Shown piece after piece: positions 8,085 to 16,214 of a stretch of DNA of 64,000 bases. A model generated the notes under the pieces. It made no database searches. It saw only the letters and a list, made by a program, of their open reading frames with translations, and was not told where the DNA came from. This DNA comes from an uncultured Burkholderiales bacterium (lineage in GTDB: Bacteria > Pseudomonadota > Gammaproteobacteria > Burkholderiales > Burkholderiaceae), in NCBI GenBank assembly GCA_946480465.1, contig CAMLJY010000013.1, positions 58,917 to 122,916 of the forward strand, read 5' to 3'. Every line of letters starts with the position of its first letter. The stretch's first letter is position 1. The translations under genes and the position numbers were made by a program.

Positions 8085-9113
8085 TCACGGTGCATGAGTT
8101 GGCTGGCCCGCCCCAGGGCAAGGCGCGGCCTCGGCCACGAGCCCGCGCGCGCGCAGCGCGGCCCACAAGCCGGCGGGAATGGGCTGCTCGAACCAGGCGA
8201 CGTTCTGCGCCACCTGCTCAGGACCGCGCATGCCGGCCACGCAGCAGGCGACGGCCGGGTGCGCCAGCGGAAACTGCAGCGCCGCGGCCTGCAGCGGCAC
8301 GCCGAACTCGGCACAGGTGCTGCGCAAGGCCTCGGCTCGGGCCAGCAGGGGCGCGGGGGCGTCGGTGTAGTCGAACCTGCCATTGCCGGCCAGCAGGCCG
8401 GAGTTGAAGGGGCCGCCGACCACGACCGCCGTGCCGCGGCGGGCGCATTCATCCAGCAGCGGCAGCGCGCCCTGTTCCAGCAGCGTGTAGCGGCCGGCCA
8501 GCAGCACGCAGTCCAGCGGCACCTCCTGCAGGCTGTCCTGCACCACCGCGGCCTCGTTCACGCCCAGGCCGAAGGCGGCGATGCGGCCTTCGCGCCGCAG
8601 CGTTTCCAGCGCTCGGAAGCCGCCGCCGCGGGTCAGCGCCTGCCAGTGCGTGGCATGCGCGTCGCCATGCGTGCAGCGGCCGATGTCGTGCACCAGCAGC
8701 ACGTCGACGCGGGCCAGTCCCAGGCGCTGCAGGCTGTGCTCGAAGGAGCGCATCACGCCGTCGTGGCTGTAATCGAAGCGCGGCCGGAAGGGCAGCGGGT
8801 TCGCCCAGCCGTTTTCCATCGCAGGCACGTCGGCGTCCGCCTGCATCAGGCGGCCAACTTTGGTGCTGATGACGAAGGATTCGCGCGGCTTGTCGCGCAG
8901 GAAGCGGCCGACGCGGTGCTCGCTTTGCGTGTAGCCGTAGTAGGGCGCGGTGTCGAAGTAGCGCAGGCCCGCGTCCCAGGCGGCCTGCAGCACGGCGGCC
9001 GCCTCGGCATCGGACGCGGGCTCGTACAGGCCGGCCAGCGGCGCGCAGCCCAGGCCGAAGCGGGTGAGCCGCAGCCGGCTGCCGGCCACGGAATGCAGGT
9101 CGCTGACGTTCAT
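8085..9113 (-). CDS. Aldo/keto reductase, probable L-fucose (D-threo-aldose) 1-dehydrogenase
   Basis: 342 residues with a complete AKR active site: Asp and Tyr in FDTAPYYG, Lys in FVISTKVGRL and His in LLVHDIGR. The loop YGYTQSEHRVGRFLRDKPR resembles the L-fucose/D-threo-aldose dehydrogenase branch, which oxidises the C1 hydroxyl of L-fucose to the lactone with NAD(P). The neighbour immediately downstream is a fuconolactonase-like protein, which fits the first two steps of oxidative fucose breakdown. It lies 61 bases after the sugar-binding-protein gene in the same operon. Galactose or arabinose cannot be excluded as substrate. Confidence 0.85.
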   Translation of the reverse strand: MNVSDLHSVAGSRLRLTRFGLGCAPLAGLYEPASDAEAAAVLQAAWDAGLRYFDTAPYYGYTQSEHRVGRFLRDKPRESFVISTKVGRLMQADADVPAMENGWANPLPFRPRFDYSHDGVMRSFEHSLQRLGLARVDVLLVHDIGRCTHGDAHATHWQALTRGGGFRALETLRREGRIAAFGLGVNEAAVVQDSLQEVPLDCVLLAGRYTLLEQGALPLLDECARRGTAVVVGGPFNSGLLAGNGRFDYTDAPAPLLARAEALRSTCAEFGVPLQAAALQFPLAHPAVACCVAGMRGPEQVAQNVAWFEQPIPAGLWAALRARGLVAEAAPCPGAGQPTHAP

Positions 9114-9174
9114 GGTGAGCGTGCGGCGGCTGCCGGCCGGCGCACGCCCCGGGGCGCGCCTGCCGGAGCCTGCT

Positions 9175-10134
9175 TCAGTACAGGACGTTCTTCGCCTCGG
9201 GCTTGTCGATGTTGCCCTTGCCGACCATCACCACGCCGGTGTCGACGAACTTGGCGACCTTCTTGCCCGCCATCACCTCGGCCACGGTTTTCACGCCCAG
9301 GTGGCCCATCTGGTAGGAGCCCTGCACCGCAATGGCTTCCAGCGTGCCGTCCTTGACGAACTTCTGCAGGTCCTCGTTGCCGTCGAAGCCCACGGCCACC
9401 ACCTTGCCGGCCTTGCCGGCCTGCACCAGCGCGCGGCCCATGCCGACGGCGGTGGGCTCGTTGGCGCCGAAGATGCCCTTGAGATCCGGGTTGGAGGCCA
9501 GCACGTCGGTGGTCTGGTTCAGCGCCGTGGCCATCTGCGATTGCGAATAGAACGGGCCGACGATCTGCAGCTTGGAGTTCTTCTGGATGTAGTTGCGGAA
9601 GCCGCCGACGCGGCCCACCTCCGAGCCCGCGCCCGCCACGTAGGACATGATGGCGATCTTGCCGGTGGTGCCCGCCTTGGCGATCAGCTGCCTGGCGCAC
9701 AACTCGCCGGCCAGCGCGTTGTCGGTCGCCAGGAACGACTGGTAGTAGGCCTTGCCGGCATCCGAGACCATGGAGTCGATCAGCACCACCGGGATGCGGG
9801 CCTCCCAGGCCTTCTTGATCGCGGGCACCAGCGCATCGGGGTCCGATGGCGCCAGCACGATGCCGGCCACCTTCCGGTTCACCGCGTTCTCCACCATGCT
9901 CACCTGGTCGGCGATGGCCGACTCCGAGGCCGGGCCCGAGAACGTGAGCGTGTGGCCCTTGATCTCCTTGATGGCCGCGTCGGCGCCCTTGTTCACGTTC
10001 TGCCAGAACGTGGAGTTGGTGGTCTTCACGATCACGGCGATCTCGCCGGCCTGCGCGATGGCGGAGGCGAGGCCGAGGACGGCGAGGCCGACGAGGCCGA
10101 CAAGGCCACGAAACGGGGCAAGGGTCTTCTTCAC
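9175..10134 (-). CDS. Periplasmic sugar-binding protein of RbsB type (probable L-fucose)
   Basis: 319 residues. The GTG at 10134 is favoured because AGGAG stands eight bases before it and a signal peptide follows directly (LVGLVGLAVLGLASAIAQA). The mature part begins EIAVIVKTTNSTFWQNV, the first strand of the periplasmic binding protein type I fold. It continues with GIVLAPSDPDALVPA and GIFGANEPTAVGMGRALV, both family landmarks. It delivers a monosaccharide to the permease and ATPase encoded just upstream in the operon. Fucose is inferred from the catabolic genes that follow; ligand residues cannot be read with certainty. Confidence 0.88.
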   Translation of the reverse strand: MKKTLAPFRGLVGLVGLAVLGLASAIAQAGEIAVIVKTTNSTFWQNVNKGADAAIKEIKGHTLTFSGPASESAIADQVSMVENAVNRKVAGIVLAPSDPDALVPAIKKAWEARIPVVLIDSMVSDAGKAYYQSFLATDNALAGELCARQLIAKAGTTGKIAIMSYVAGAGSEVGRVGGFRNYIQKNSKLQIVGPFYSQSQMATALNQTTDVLASNPDLKGIFGANEPTAVGMGRALVQAGKAGKVVAVGFDGNEDLQKFVKDGTLEAIAVQGSYQMGHLGVKTVAEVMAGKKVAKFVDTGVVMVGKGNIDKPEAKNVLY

Positions 10135-10196
10135 TGGTCGTCTCCTGGTGTGTGGGCGTTCAGCCCGCGGGTGGGCAAGCGGACTGGCCGCGTCTT

Positions 10197-11180
10197 TCAT
10201 CGCCTATGACGCCACTGGTCGATCCACACGGTGAGCAGGATGACCAGGCCGATGATGATCTGCTGCGTGAAGGCCGAGACGCCGTTCATGTTCAGCCCGT
10301 TGCGCAGGATGCCGATGACGAAGGAGCCGATCACGGTGCCCGAAATGCTGCCGACGCCGCCGATCAGCGAAGTGCCGCCGATGACCGAGGCGGCGATGGC
10401 GTCCAGCTCGTACATCACGCCCTCGTTGGGCTGGGCCGTGACCAGGCGCGACATCAGCACGCAGCCGGTGAGTCCCGCGAGCGCGCCCGACACGACGTAG
10501 GTGAACTGCACCACGCGGCGCGTGTTCACGCCCGACAGCCGCGCCGCCTCGGCGTTGGAACCCGCGGCGTGGATGTGGCGGCCCAGGCGGGTGCGCGTCA
10601 GCAGCACGGCCGCGGCCACGGCGATGGCCACCATCAGCAGCACCGGGTACGGGATGCCGGGGAAGACGACGTCGGGGAAGCCCTGGGCGTCGATGCGCTC
10701 CACCCGCCACAGCGCGCCGTTGCCCAGTTCGCCGAAGGACTCGCCCAGGCCCGACACCGCGCGTGCGCCGGTGATCTGCAGCGCGATGCCGCGCGCCACC
10801 AGCATCATGCCCAGCGTGGCGATGAAGGGCGGCAACCGGGCCATCGTGACCAGCAGGCCGTTCACCACCCCGCAGGCCGCGCCGGCCAGCACGCCCAGCC
10901 CCATCGCCAGCGGCACCGGCACGCCGGCCTTGGCCGCCAGCGCCGCCAGCACGCCGGCCAGCGCCAGCACCGAGCCCACCGAGAGGTCGATGCCGCCCGC
11001 GATGATGACGAAGGTGGCCCCCACGCCCAGCAGCGCGATGGAGGTGACCTGCAGCGACACCGTCATCGCGTTGCCCACGCTGAAGAAGGCCTCGCTGGTG
11101 ATCGAGAAGGCGATGACCAGCAGCAGCAGCCCGGCGAGCGCGCCGAACTTCTGGATCAGGTCCTGGCGGCGGTCGTTCAT
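10197..11180 (-). CDS. Sugar ABC transporter permease (RbsC type)
   Basis: 327 residues, highly hydrophobic, with the usual RbsC-type run of membrane helices. The conserved motif GGIDLSVGSVLALAGVLAAL lies near residues 70-90, and near the C-terminus comes LDAIAASVIGGTSLIGGVGS, the segment that contacts the ATPase. The start ATG at 11180 overlaps the ATPase stop by four bases (ATGA), so translation is coupled. It forms the membrane channel of the probable fucose importer together with the flanking genes. Confidence 0.9.
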   Translation of the reverse strand: MNDRRQDLIQKFGALAGLLLLVIAFSITSEAFFSVGNAMTVSLQVTSIALLGVGATFVIIAGGIDLSVGSVLALAGVLAALAAKAGVPVPLAMGLGVLAGAACGVVNGLLVTMARLPPFIATLGMMLVARGIALQITGARAVSGLGESFGELGNGALWRVERIDAQGFPDVVFPGIPYPVLLMVAIAVAAAVLLTRTRLGRHIHAAGSNAEAARLSGVNTRRVVQFTYVVSGALAGLTGCVLMSRLVTAQPNEGVMYELDAIAASVIGGTSLIGGVGSISGTVIGSFVIGILRNGLNMNGVSAFTQQIIIGLVILLTVWIDQWRHRR

Positions 11181-12766
11181 CGTGCAAGCGGTTCCAGCGC
11201 CGGCTGGGCCGGCGGATGGGCTGGCGGGCGGCGGGCGCCGTCGAGGCCCGAGGCGTGAAGCATGATTTCTTCCTGCGAGGTGCGGCGCGTGTCCAGCACG
11301 GTGGCGATGCGGCCGGCGTGGAACACGGCCACGCGGTCGGTGAGCCCGAGGATCTCGGGCAGCTCGGAGCTGATCAGGATGACGCCGATGCCCTCGCCGG
11401 CCAGCTGGTCCATCAGCTCGTAGATGGCGACCTTGGCACCCACGTCGATGCCGCGCGTGGGCTCGTCGAAGACGATCACCCGCGCCTGGCGGAACAGCCA
11501 CTTGGCGATCACCACCTTCTGCTGGTTGCCGCCGGACAGCAGCCGCGCGCTCTGCCGCGGGCCCGGCGTGCGGATGCCCAGGGCGTCGATGTAGCGGCGC
11601 GCCGTGGCCTCTTCTTCCGCCAGGCGGATGAAGCCGCCCGGAGCGCACACCGCCGCCAGGTTGGCCAGCGTGACGTTCTCGGCCACGCTCATGTCGAGCG
11701 CCAGGCCATGGGCTTTGCGGTCCTCGGACACGTAGGCGATGCCGTTCCGGATCGCGTCGATCGGCGAGCGGATGGCCAGCGCCTGCCCGTGCAGGCGGAT
11801 GCTGCCGCCGTCACGCGGGTCGGCGCCGAAGAGGGCGCGCGCCACCTCGGTCCGGCCGGCGCCCATCAGCCCGGCGAAGCCGAGGATCTCGCCGCGGCGC
11901 AACTCGAAGCCGACGGGGCCGAAGGCGGACCGGCGCTGCAGGCCGCGAACTTCCAGCAGCACCTCCGGCGTGGGCACGCTGCGGCGCGGCGGAAACTTCT
12001 GCTGCAGCGCGCGGCCCACCATCTGCGCCACGATGGCATCGACCGTCGTGTCGGCGAAGGCCGCGCTGCTGACCTGCCTGCCATCGCGCAACACCGTCAC
12101 GCGGTCGACGATCTGCGCCATCTCGTCCAGCCGGTGCGAGATGTAGACGATGCCCACGCCGGCGCGGCGCAGCTCGCGGATCACCTCGAACAGCTGGCAC
12201 GTCTCCGACTCGGTGAGCGAGGAGGGGGGCTCGTCCATGATCAGCACGGAGGCGTCCATCGACAGCGCCTTGGCGATCTCCACCATCTGCTGCTGCGCCA
12301 CCGGAAGGGCATGGACGAGTGCTTCGGGCGCTATCGACGTGCCCAGCCGGTCCAGGCTGCGGCGGGCATTGGCATTCAGTCGCGCGCGGTCGATGAACCA
12401 GCCGCGCCGCGGCTCACGCGCGAGGTAGATGTTCTCCGCCACCGTCAGGTGGGGAATGAGGTTCAGCTCCTGGTGGATCATCACCACCCCGCGCGCGGCA
12501 GCCGCCCGGGTGGAGGCGAAGCGCACCGGCTCGCCGCGGCAGTGGATGCTGCCGGCGTCGGGCTGGTAGACGCCGCTCATGATCTTCATCAGCGTGGACT
12601 TGCCGGCACCGTTCTCGCCGCACAGCGCGTGCACCTCGCCCGCGCGCACCTCCAGGTCCACGCCTTCCAGGACCGTCACGCCGCCGAAGGCTTTGCGGAT
12701 GCCGGCCAGCCGCAGCAGCGGCGGCGGGCGGCCTGCATCGGCAGGCGGGCGGCGGTGGGCGAACAC
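11177..12766 (-). CDS. Sugar ABC transporter ATPase with two nucleotide-binding domains
   Basis: 529 residues in the layout of RbsA/MglA. Domain 1 has Walker A GENGAGKST and the Walker B region VLIMDEPPSSL; domain 2 has the signature LLSGGNQQKV and Walker B VIVFDEPTRGID. The N-terminal family block is LLRLAGIRKAFGG. The ORF is open far upstream, but a conserved promoter-like motif lies at 12835-12852, so the GTG at 12766 is the most likely start. It gives a leader of about 60 bases, with no strong ribosome-binding site visible. It is the first gene of the fucose operon. The start is less certain than the function. Confidence 0.85.
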   Translation of the reverse strand: MFAHRRPPADAGRPPPLLRLAGIRKAFGGVTVLEGVDLEVRAGEVHALCGENGAGKSTLMKIMSGVYQPDAGSIHCRGEPVRFASTRAAAARGVVMIHQELNLIPHLTVAENIYLAREPRRGWFIDRARLNANARRSLDRLGTSIAPEALVHALPVAQQQMVEIAKALSMDASVLIMDEPPSSLTESETCQLFEVIRELRRAGVGIVYISHRLDEMAQIVDRVTVLRDGRQVSSAAFADTTVDAIVAQMVGRALQQKFPPRRSVPTPEVLLEVRGLQRRSAFGPVGFELRRGEILGFAGLMGAGRTEVARALFGADPRDGGSIRLHGQALAIRSPIDAIRNGIAYVSEDRKAHGLALDMSVAENVTLANLAAVCAPGGFIRLAEEEATARRYIDALGIRTPGPRQSARLLSGGNQQKVVIAKWLFRQARVIVFDEPTRGIDVGAKVAIYELMDQLAGEGIGVILISSELPEILGLTDRVAVFHAGRIATVLDTRRTSQEEIMLHASGLDGARRPPAHPPAQPALEPLAR

Positions 12767-12834
12767 GGAGGACAAGGCGGAAGACGCTGCGCAGGGACGA
12801 CGGAGGACGGGCAAGCCCAGCTCGCCGCCGCCCC

Positions 12835-12880
12835 ATGCTAATTCGGTCGCCGCTCGAACAAAGACGGTGGAAACACCTAC
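12835..12880 (-). promoter_or_regulatory. Probable promoter/operator of the fucose operon
   Basis: Read on the minus strand, GTAGGTGTTTC (12880 to 12870) is followed after 17 bases by CGGCGACCGAATTAGCAT, ending at 12835. The last part resembles a -10 element (TAGCAT). The same two blocks, at nearly the same spacing, stand upstream of the lipoprotein/TonB-receptor operon (38929 to 38883), and the second block recurs before the GH74 gene. This points to a shared regulator-binding site or promoter class. The motif was found by eye. Confidence 0.55.
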
Positions 12881-12939
12881 CGACAAGGCGGCCCGGGGAC
12901 GGCAATCTTCAGGCCTCGTTCCCTCCCCTTGGTTCACCC

Positions 12940-13209
12940 ATGCAACGCAGTCCTCCGCGTGGACCCTCGCCCGGCGCGTGGGCCGGCGTCGGCATCAGGC
13001 CCGGGCCTCCTGCCGGCGTGGCCCCAGCGGCCGAGCTGCATTTCCTGCCGCGCGCCGCCGGCCGCCGCCTGCTGGCTTTTCCATGCAGCCCGAGCGGCCA
13101 GGTCGAGATCGACCTGCTCAGCGCCCAGGCCCGCATCGACTACCTCTTCGCCCGTGCGCTGCGGGGGCGCGACTATGCGTCGCCGATCGTGGTCCAGGTC
13201 GGCGCCTGA
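12940..13209 (+). CDS. Small conserved protein of unknown function, paralogue of 2605-2820
   Basis: 89 residues. The first 30 are Pro/Gly/Ala-rich and probably disordered. The rest matches the protein encoded at 2605-2820 block for block (GRRLLAFPCSPSG, VEIDLLSAQARIDYLFARAL, GRDY, then a short hydrophobic end). No signal peptide or membrane segment is evident. It is divergent from the fucose-importer ATPase gene, so the pair may share the control region at 12767-12939. The ThuA-like gene follows 77 bases later. Function unknown. The two paralogues bracket the fucose operon, which suggests a link to it. Confidence 0.7.
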   Translation: MQRSPPRGPSPGAWAGVGIRPGPPAGVAPAAELHFLPRAAGRRLLAFPCSPSGQVEIDLLSAQARIDYLFARALRGRDYASPIVVQVGA

Positions 13210-13286
13210 CCAAGCCCTGCCTGTCCACGCCGAGCCCCGATGAAACCGTGCGCCGCGGCGCACCGACCCCGCCCGGAGATGCCGTG

Positions 13287-14321
13287 ATGCGATGGACGCG
13301 ATGGAAGCTCTCGGCGGCGCTCTTCGGTGCCGCCTTGCCCCTGGCCCTCGCGGCGGACGTGGCGGGTCGGCCCGCCACGGCAGCGCCAAAGCGGCTGCTG
13401 CTGGTCACCACCACGCTGGGCTACCGGCACAGCTCGATCGAGATGGCCGAGCGGGTGATTGCCCAACTGGGCGCGGCCAACGGATCCTTCACCGTGGAAC
13501 TCGCTGCGGTGACGCCTCCGCCCCAGCCGGGCGCGGACGCCAGCGCCGCGCAGCAGGTCCGTCACGCCGCGGAGCGCGCGGCCTACACCGACCGCGTGCG
13601 CGCCGTCCTCGCCGAGAAGATGAGCGCCGCGGCGCTGCAGCGCTACGACGCGGTGGTCTTTGCCAACACCGTCGGCGAACTGCCGCTGCCCGACCCCGAG
13701 GCCCTCGTGGCCTGGGTGCGCAACGGCGGCGCCTTCGTCGGCGTGCACAGCGCCAGCGACACGCTGCACGGCTTCCGCCCCTACATCGACATGCTGGGCG
13801 GCGAGTTCCACCACCACCGGGAGCAGGTGCGCATCGAGGCCGTCAACCTCGCCCCGGGCCACCGGGCCACGCGCCACCTCGGGCCGCGCTGGAACCTGGG
13901 CGGCTTGCTGGAAGAGATCTACCTGCTGCAGAACCACCGCCGCGAAGCCGTGCAGCCGCTGCTGGCGCTGGACCGGCACCCGCACGGCGGCGAGCCCGGC
14001 TACCACGGCCTGGCCTGGTGCAAGCCCTTCGGCCGTGGCCGCGTCTTTTACACGGCACTGGGCCACAATGAATCGGTCTGGCAGCTGCCTGCCTACCAGC
14101 AGCACCTGGCCGGCGGCATCGCCTGGGCGCTGCGGCTGCAGGACGACGGCGCCGCCGCCCCCGGCGGCGCGTTGATGCGCGGCGCGCGGGGCTCCCCGCG
14201 CATCGCAAACAGTCGACGGTTCAACCCGGTCGGGCATTCACCGTCGACGTCTCCGCCTGGCCGTCAAGCGCCGGCAGGCGCGTACACGGTGCCACCCCCT
14301 CCGGCAGCCGGCCGGCGATGA
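13287..14321 (+). CDS. Exported ThuA-fold protein
   Basis: 344 residues. The start ATG has GGAG ten bases upstream and begins a signal peptide (LFGAALPLALAADVAG). The mature part starts KRLLLVTTTLGYRHSSIE and continues with YDAVVFANTVGELPLPD, VRNGGAFVGVHSASDTL, MLGGEFHHH and GRGRVFYTALGHN. These are the landmarks of the ThuA family, a class I glutamine-amidotransferase-like fold first named from trehalose utilisation and often found with sugar catabolism genes. The chemical role is not established for this branch. The last 45 or so residues are low complexity and overlap the end of the convergent ATPase gene by 101 bases, so the C-terminus may be poorly constrained. Confidence 0.75.
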   Translation: MRWTRWKLSAALFGAALPLALAADVAGRPATAAPKRLLLVTTTLGYRHSSIEMAERVIAQLGAANGSFTVELAAVTPPPQPGADASAAQQVRHAAERAAYTDRVRAVLAEKMSAAALQRYDAVVFANTVGELPLPDPEALVAWVRNGGAFVGVHSASDTLHGFRPYIDMLGGEFHHHREQVRIEAVNLAPGHRATRHLGPRWNLGGLLEEIYLLQNHRREAVQPLLALDRHPHGGEPGYHGLAWCKPFGRGRVFYTALGHNESVWQLPAYQQHLAGGIAWALRLQDDGAAAPGGALMRGARGSPRIANSRRFNPVGHSPSTSPPGRQAPAGAYTVPPPPAAGRR

Positions 14322-15036
14322 TCATGCCGAGCACGGCTTCCTCGTCCACGTCCTTCGTGCGGTAGGTGCCGATGGTGCGGCCGTTCTTCATCACGCACAG
14401 CCGGTCGCTGAGCGCGAAGACGTCGGGCATGTCGTGCGAGATCAGGATGATGCCCACGCCCTGGCCCTGCAGCGTGCGCACCAGGTCGTGCACCATGCGG
14501 GTCTCCTCGGGGCCGAGGGCGGCGCAGGGCTCGTCCATGATCAGCACGCGGGCATTGAAGTACAGCGCCCGCGAGATGGCCACCACCTGGCGCTGCCCAC
14601 CGGACAGCGCGCGCACCGGCACGCGGATGTTCTGGAAGTTCGGGTTCAGCTTCTTGAACACGCCGCGCGCGGCCGACTCCATCGCGTAGTCGTCCAGCGT
14701 GCCCCAGCGGGTGCGGATCTCGCGCCCGAGGAACAGGTTGGCCACCGCGTCCAGGTTGTCGGCCAGCGCCAGGGTCTGGTAGATGGTCTCGATGCCCAGC
14801 GCCTGCGATTGCAGCGGCGTGCGGATCTGCACCGGGCGGCCATCGACGTGGATCTCGCCGCCATCGTGGCCATAGGCGCCGGCCAGGATCTTCATCAGCG
14901 TGGACTTGCCGGCACCGTTGTGGCCCAGCAGCGCCAGCACCTCGCCGGCGTGCACCGCCAGGCTGGCGCCCTGCACCGCCTGCACGCCCCCGAAGGACTT
15001 GCTGATGCCATTCATGCTCACCAGTGCAGTGCTCAT
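14221..15036 (-). CDS. xylG: Xylose ABC transporter ATPase, single-domain form
   Basis: 271 residues with one complete nucleotide-binding domain: Walker A GHNGAGKST, signature LSGGQRQVV, Walker B VLIMDEPCAALG and the switch histidine in ILISHDMPDV. Classical XylG carries two such domains in about 510 residues; the half-size form here would act as a homodimer, like FrcA-type ATPases. The ATG at 15036 overlaps the permease stop by four bases. With the XylH-like permease and XylF-like binding protein it forms a xylose importer, which fits release of xylose from xyloglucan by neighbouring enzymes. Its 3' end overlaps the convergent ThuA-like gene. Confidence 0.87.
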   Translation of the reverse strand: MSTALVSMNGISKSFGGVQAVQGASLAVHAGEVLALLGHNGAGKSTLMKILAGAYGHDGGEIHVDGRPVQIRTPLQSQALGIETIYQTLALADNLDAVANLFLGREIRTRWGTLDDYAMESAARGVFKKLNPNFQNIRVPVRALSGGQRQVVAISRALYFNARVLIMDEPCAALGPEETRMVHDLVRTLQGQGVGIILISHDMPDVFALSDRLCVMKNGRTIGTYRTKDVDEEAVLGMIIAGRLPEGVAPCTRLPALDGQAETSTVNARPG

Positions 15037-16214
15037 GCCATGCGCTCCCCGGTGGCGCGACGGAACAGCACGTCGAAAACCACGGCGGCGATCAGCACCT
15101 GGCCGACGATGACCATGCGCCAGCCGATGTCCACGTCCAGCAGCAGCAACCCGCCTTCGAGGAACTGGATGATCAGCGCGCCCAGCACCGTGCCCAGCAC
15201 CGTGCCGCTGCCGCCGGACAGGGCCACCCCGCCGATGACCGCAGCGGCAATGACGTACAGCTCCTGGTTCGTGCCCAGCGAGTTGGTGCCGGCGTTCAGC
15301 CGCGCCACGGCGACGATGGCCGCCACGGTGACCAGCACCGCCAGCAGCATGAACAGCTGCAGCATCACCCGGCGCACCGGGATGCCCACCAGCAGCGCCG
15401 CTTCAGGGTTGCCGCCGATGGCATAGACGTAGCGCCCGAAACGCGTGCGGTTGACGAGGAACGAGACCGCGCCCACCACCGCGGCCCAGATCAGCACCGG
15501 CACCGGAATGCCCTGCCCTTGCGGCTTGTCGCCGATGCGGTAGGCACCCATGGCCGCTGCGAAGCCGAGCGCCGCGGCGCAGAAGAAGGCCGTGGCGATA
15601 ACGTCGAACCAGAGCGGCCTGATCAGCACGCCATGCGCCTGCTGCCGGCGCCGGCGCTGCACCGTGCGCGCGACGAGCCCCAGGCACAGCAGCGCCGCCA
15701 GCAGCAGGCTGGGCGCGGGCCCGATCGCGCCGTCCAGCCCGCCGCCGAGCATCAGGAACCCCGGGTCGGTGATGGGCTGCGTCTTGCCCGAGGCGACGAG
15801 GAAGGCCGCGCCGCGCAGCGACATCAGCCCGCCCAGCGTGACGACGAACGAGGCCACGCCCAGCCCCGCGACCAGCCAGCCCTGGTACACGCCCACCAGC
15901 AGCGCCACCGCCAGCCCGGCCAGGCTGGCCGGCACCGGATGCCAGCCCTTGGTGTACATCAGGTAGGCGATCAGCACGCCCACCAGGCCCAGCGCCGAAC
16001 CGACCGACAGGTCGATGTGCCGCGCGACGATGACCAGCGCCATCGCCGTGGCCATGATGCCGACCACCGCCGTCTGCTGCGCGATGTTGTAGAGGTTCTC
16101 CGGCGTCAGGAACTGGCCCGTCATCGCATGAAAGGCCAGGCCCAGCGCCCCCAGCACCGCGGCCATGATGGCCAGGCGCAGGTCCAGCGCGCTGATCTGC
16201 AGTCGGGCCAGCAT
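15033..16214 (-). CDS. xylH: Xylose ABC transporter permease
   Basis: 393 residues, about ten hydrophobic helices. XylH-type landmarks are VARHIDLSVGSALGLVGVL near residues 60-80, a longer central loop with RRRRQQAHGV, then RFGRYVYAIGGNPEAALL and ELYVIAAAVIGGVALSGGSG. The length agrees with XylH (393 in E. coli) rather than the shorter RbsC. The ATG at 16214 shares one base with the stop of the binding-protein gene. It forms the channel for the XylF-like protein. Confidence 0.9.
   Translation of the reverse strand: MLARLQISALDLRLAIMAAVLGALGLAFHAMTGQFLTPENLYNIAQQTAVVGIMATAMALVIVARHIDLSVGSALGLVGVLIAYLMYTKGWHPVPASLAGLAVALLVGVYQGWLVAGLGVASFVVTLGGLMSLRGAAFLVASGKTQPITDPGFLMLGGGLDGAIGPAPSLLLAALLCLGLVARTVQRRRRQQAHGVLIRPLWFDVIATAFFCAAALGFAAAMGAYRIGDKPQGQGIPVPVLIWAAVVGAVSFLVNRTRFGRYVYAIGGNPEAALLVGIPVRRVMLQLFMLLAVLVTVAAIVAVARLNAGTNSLGTNQELYVIAAAVIGGVALSGGSGTVLGTVLGALIIQFLEGGLLLLDVDIGWRMVIVGQVLIAAVVFDVLFRRATGERMA

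Noticed and set aside
12767..12937. Longer start (12937) for the fucose-importer ATPase
   Set aside because: The extra 57 residues have no ABC family sequence and would begin upstream of the shared promoter motif.
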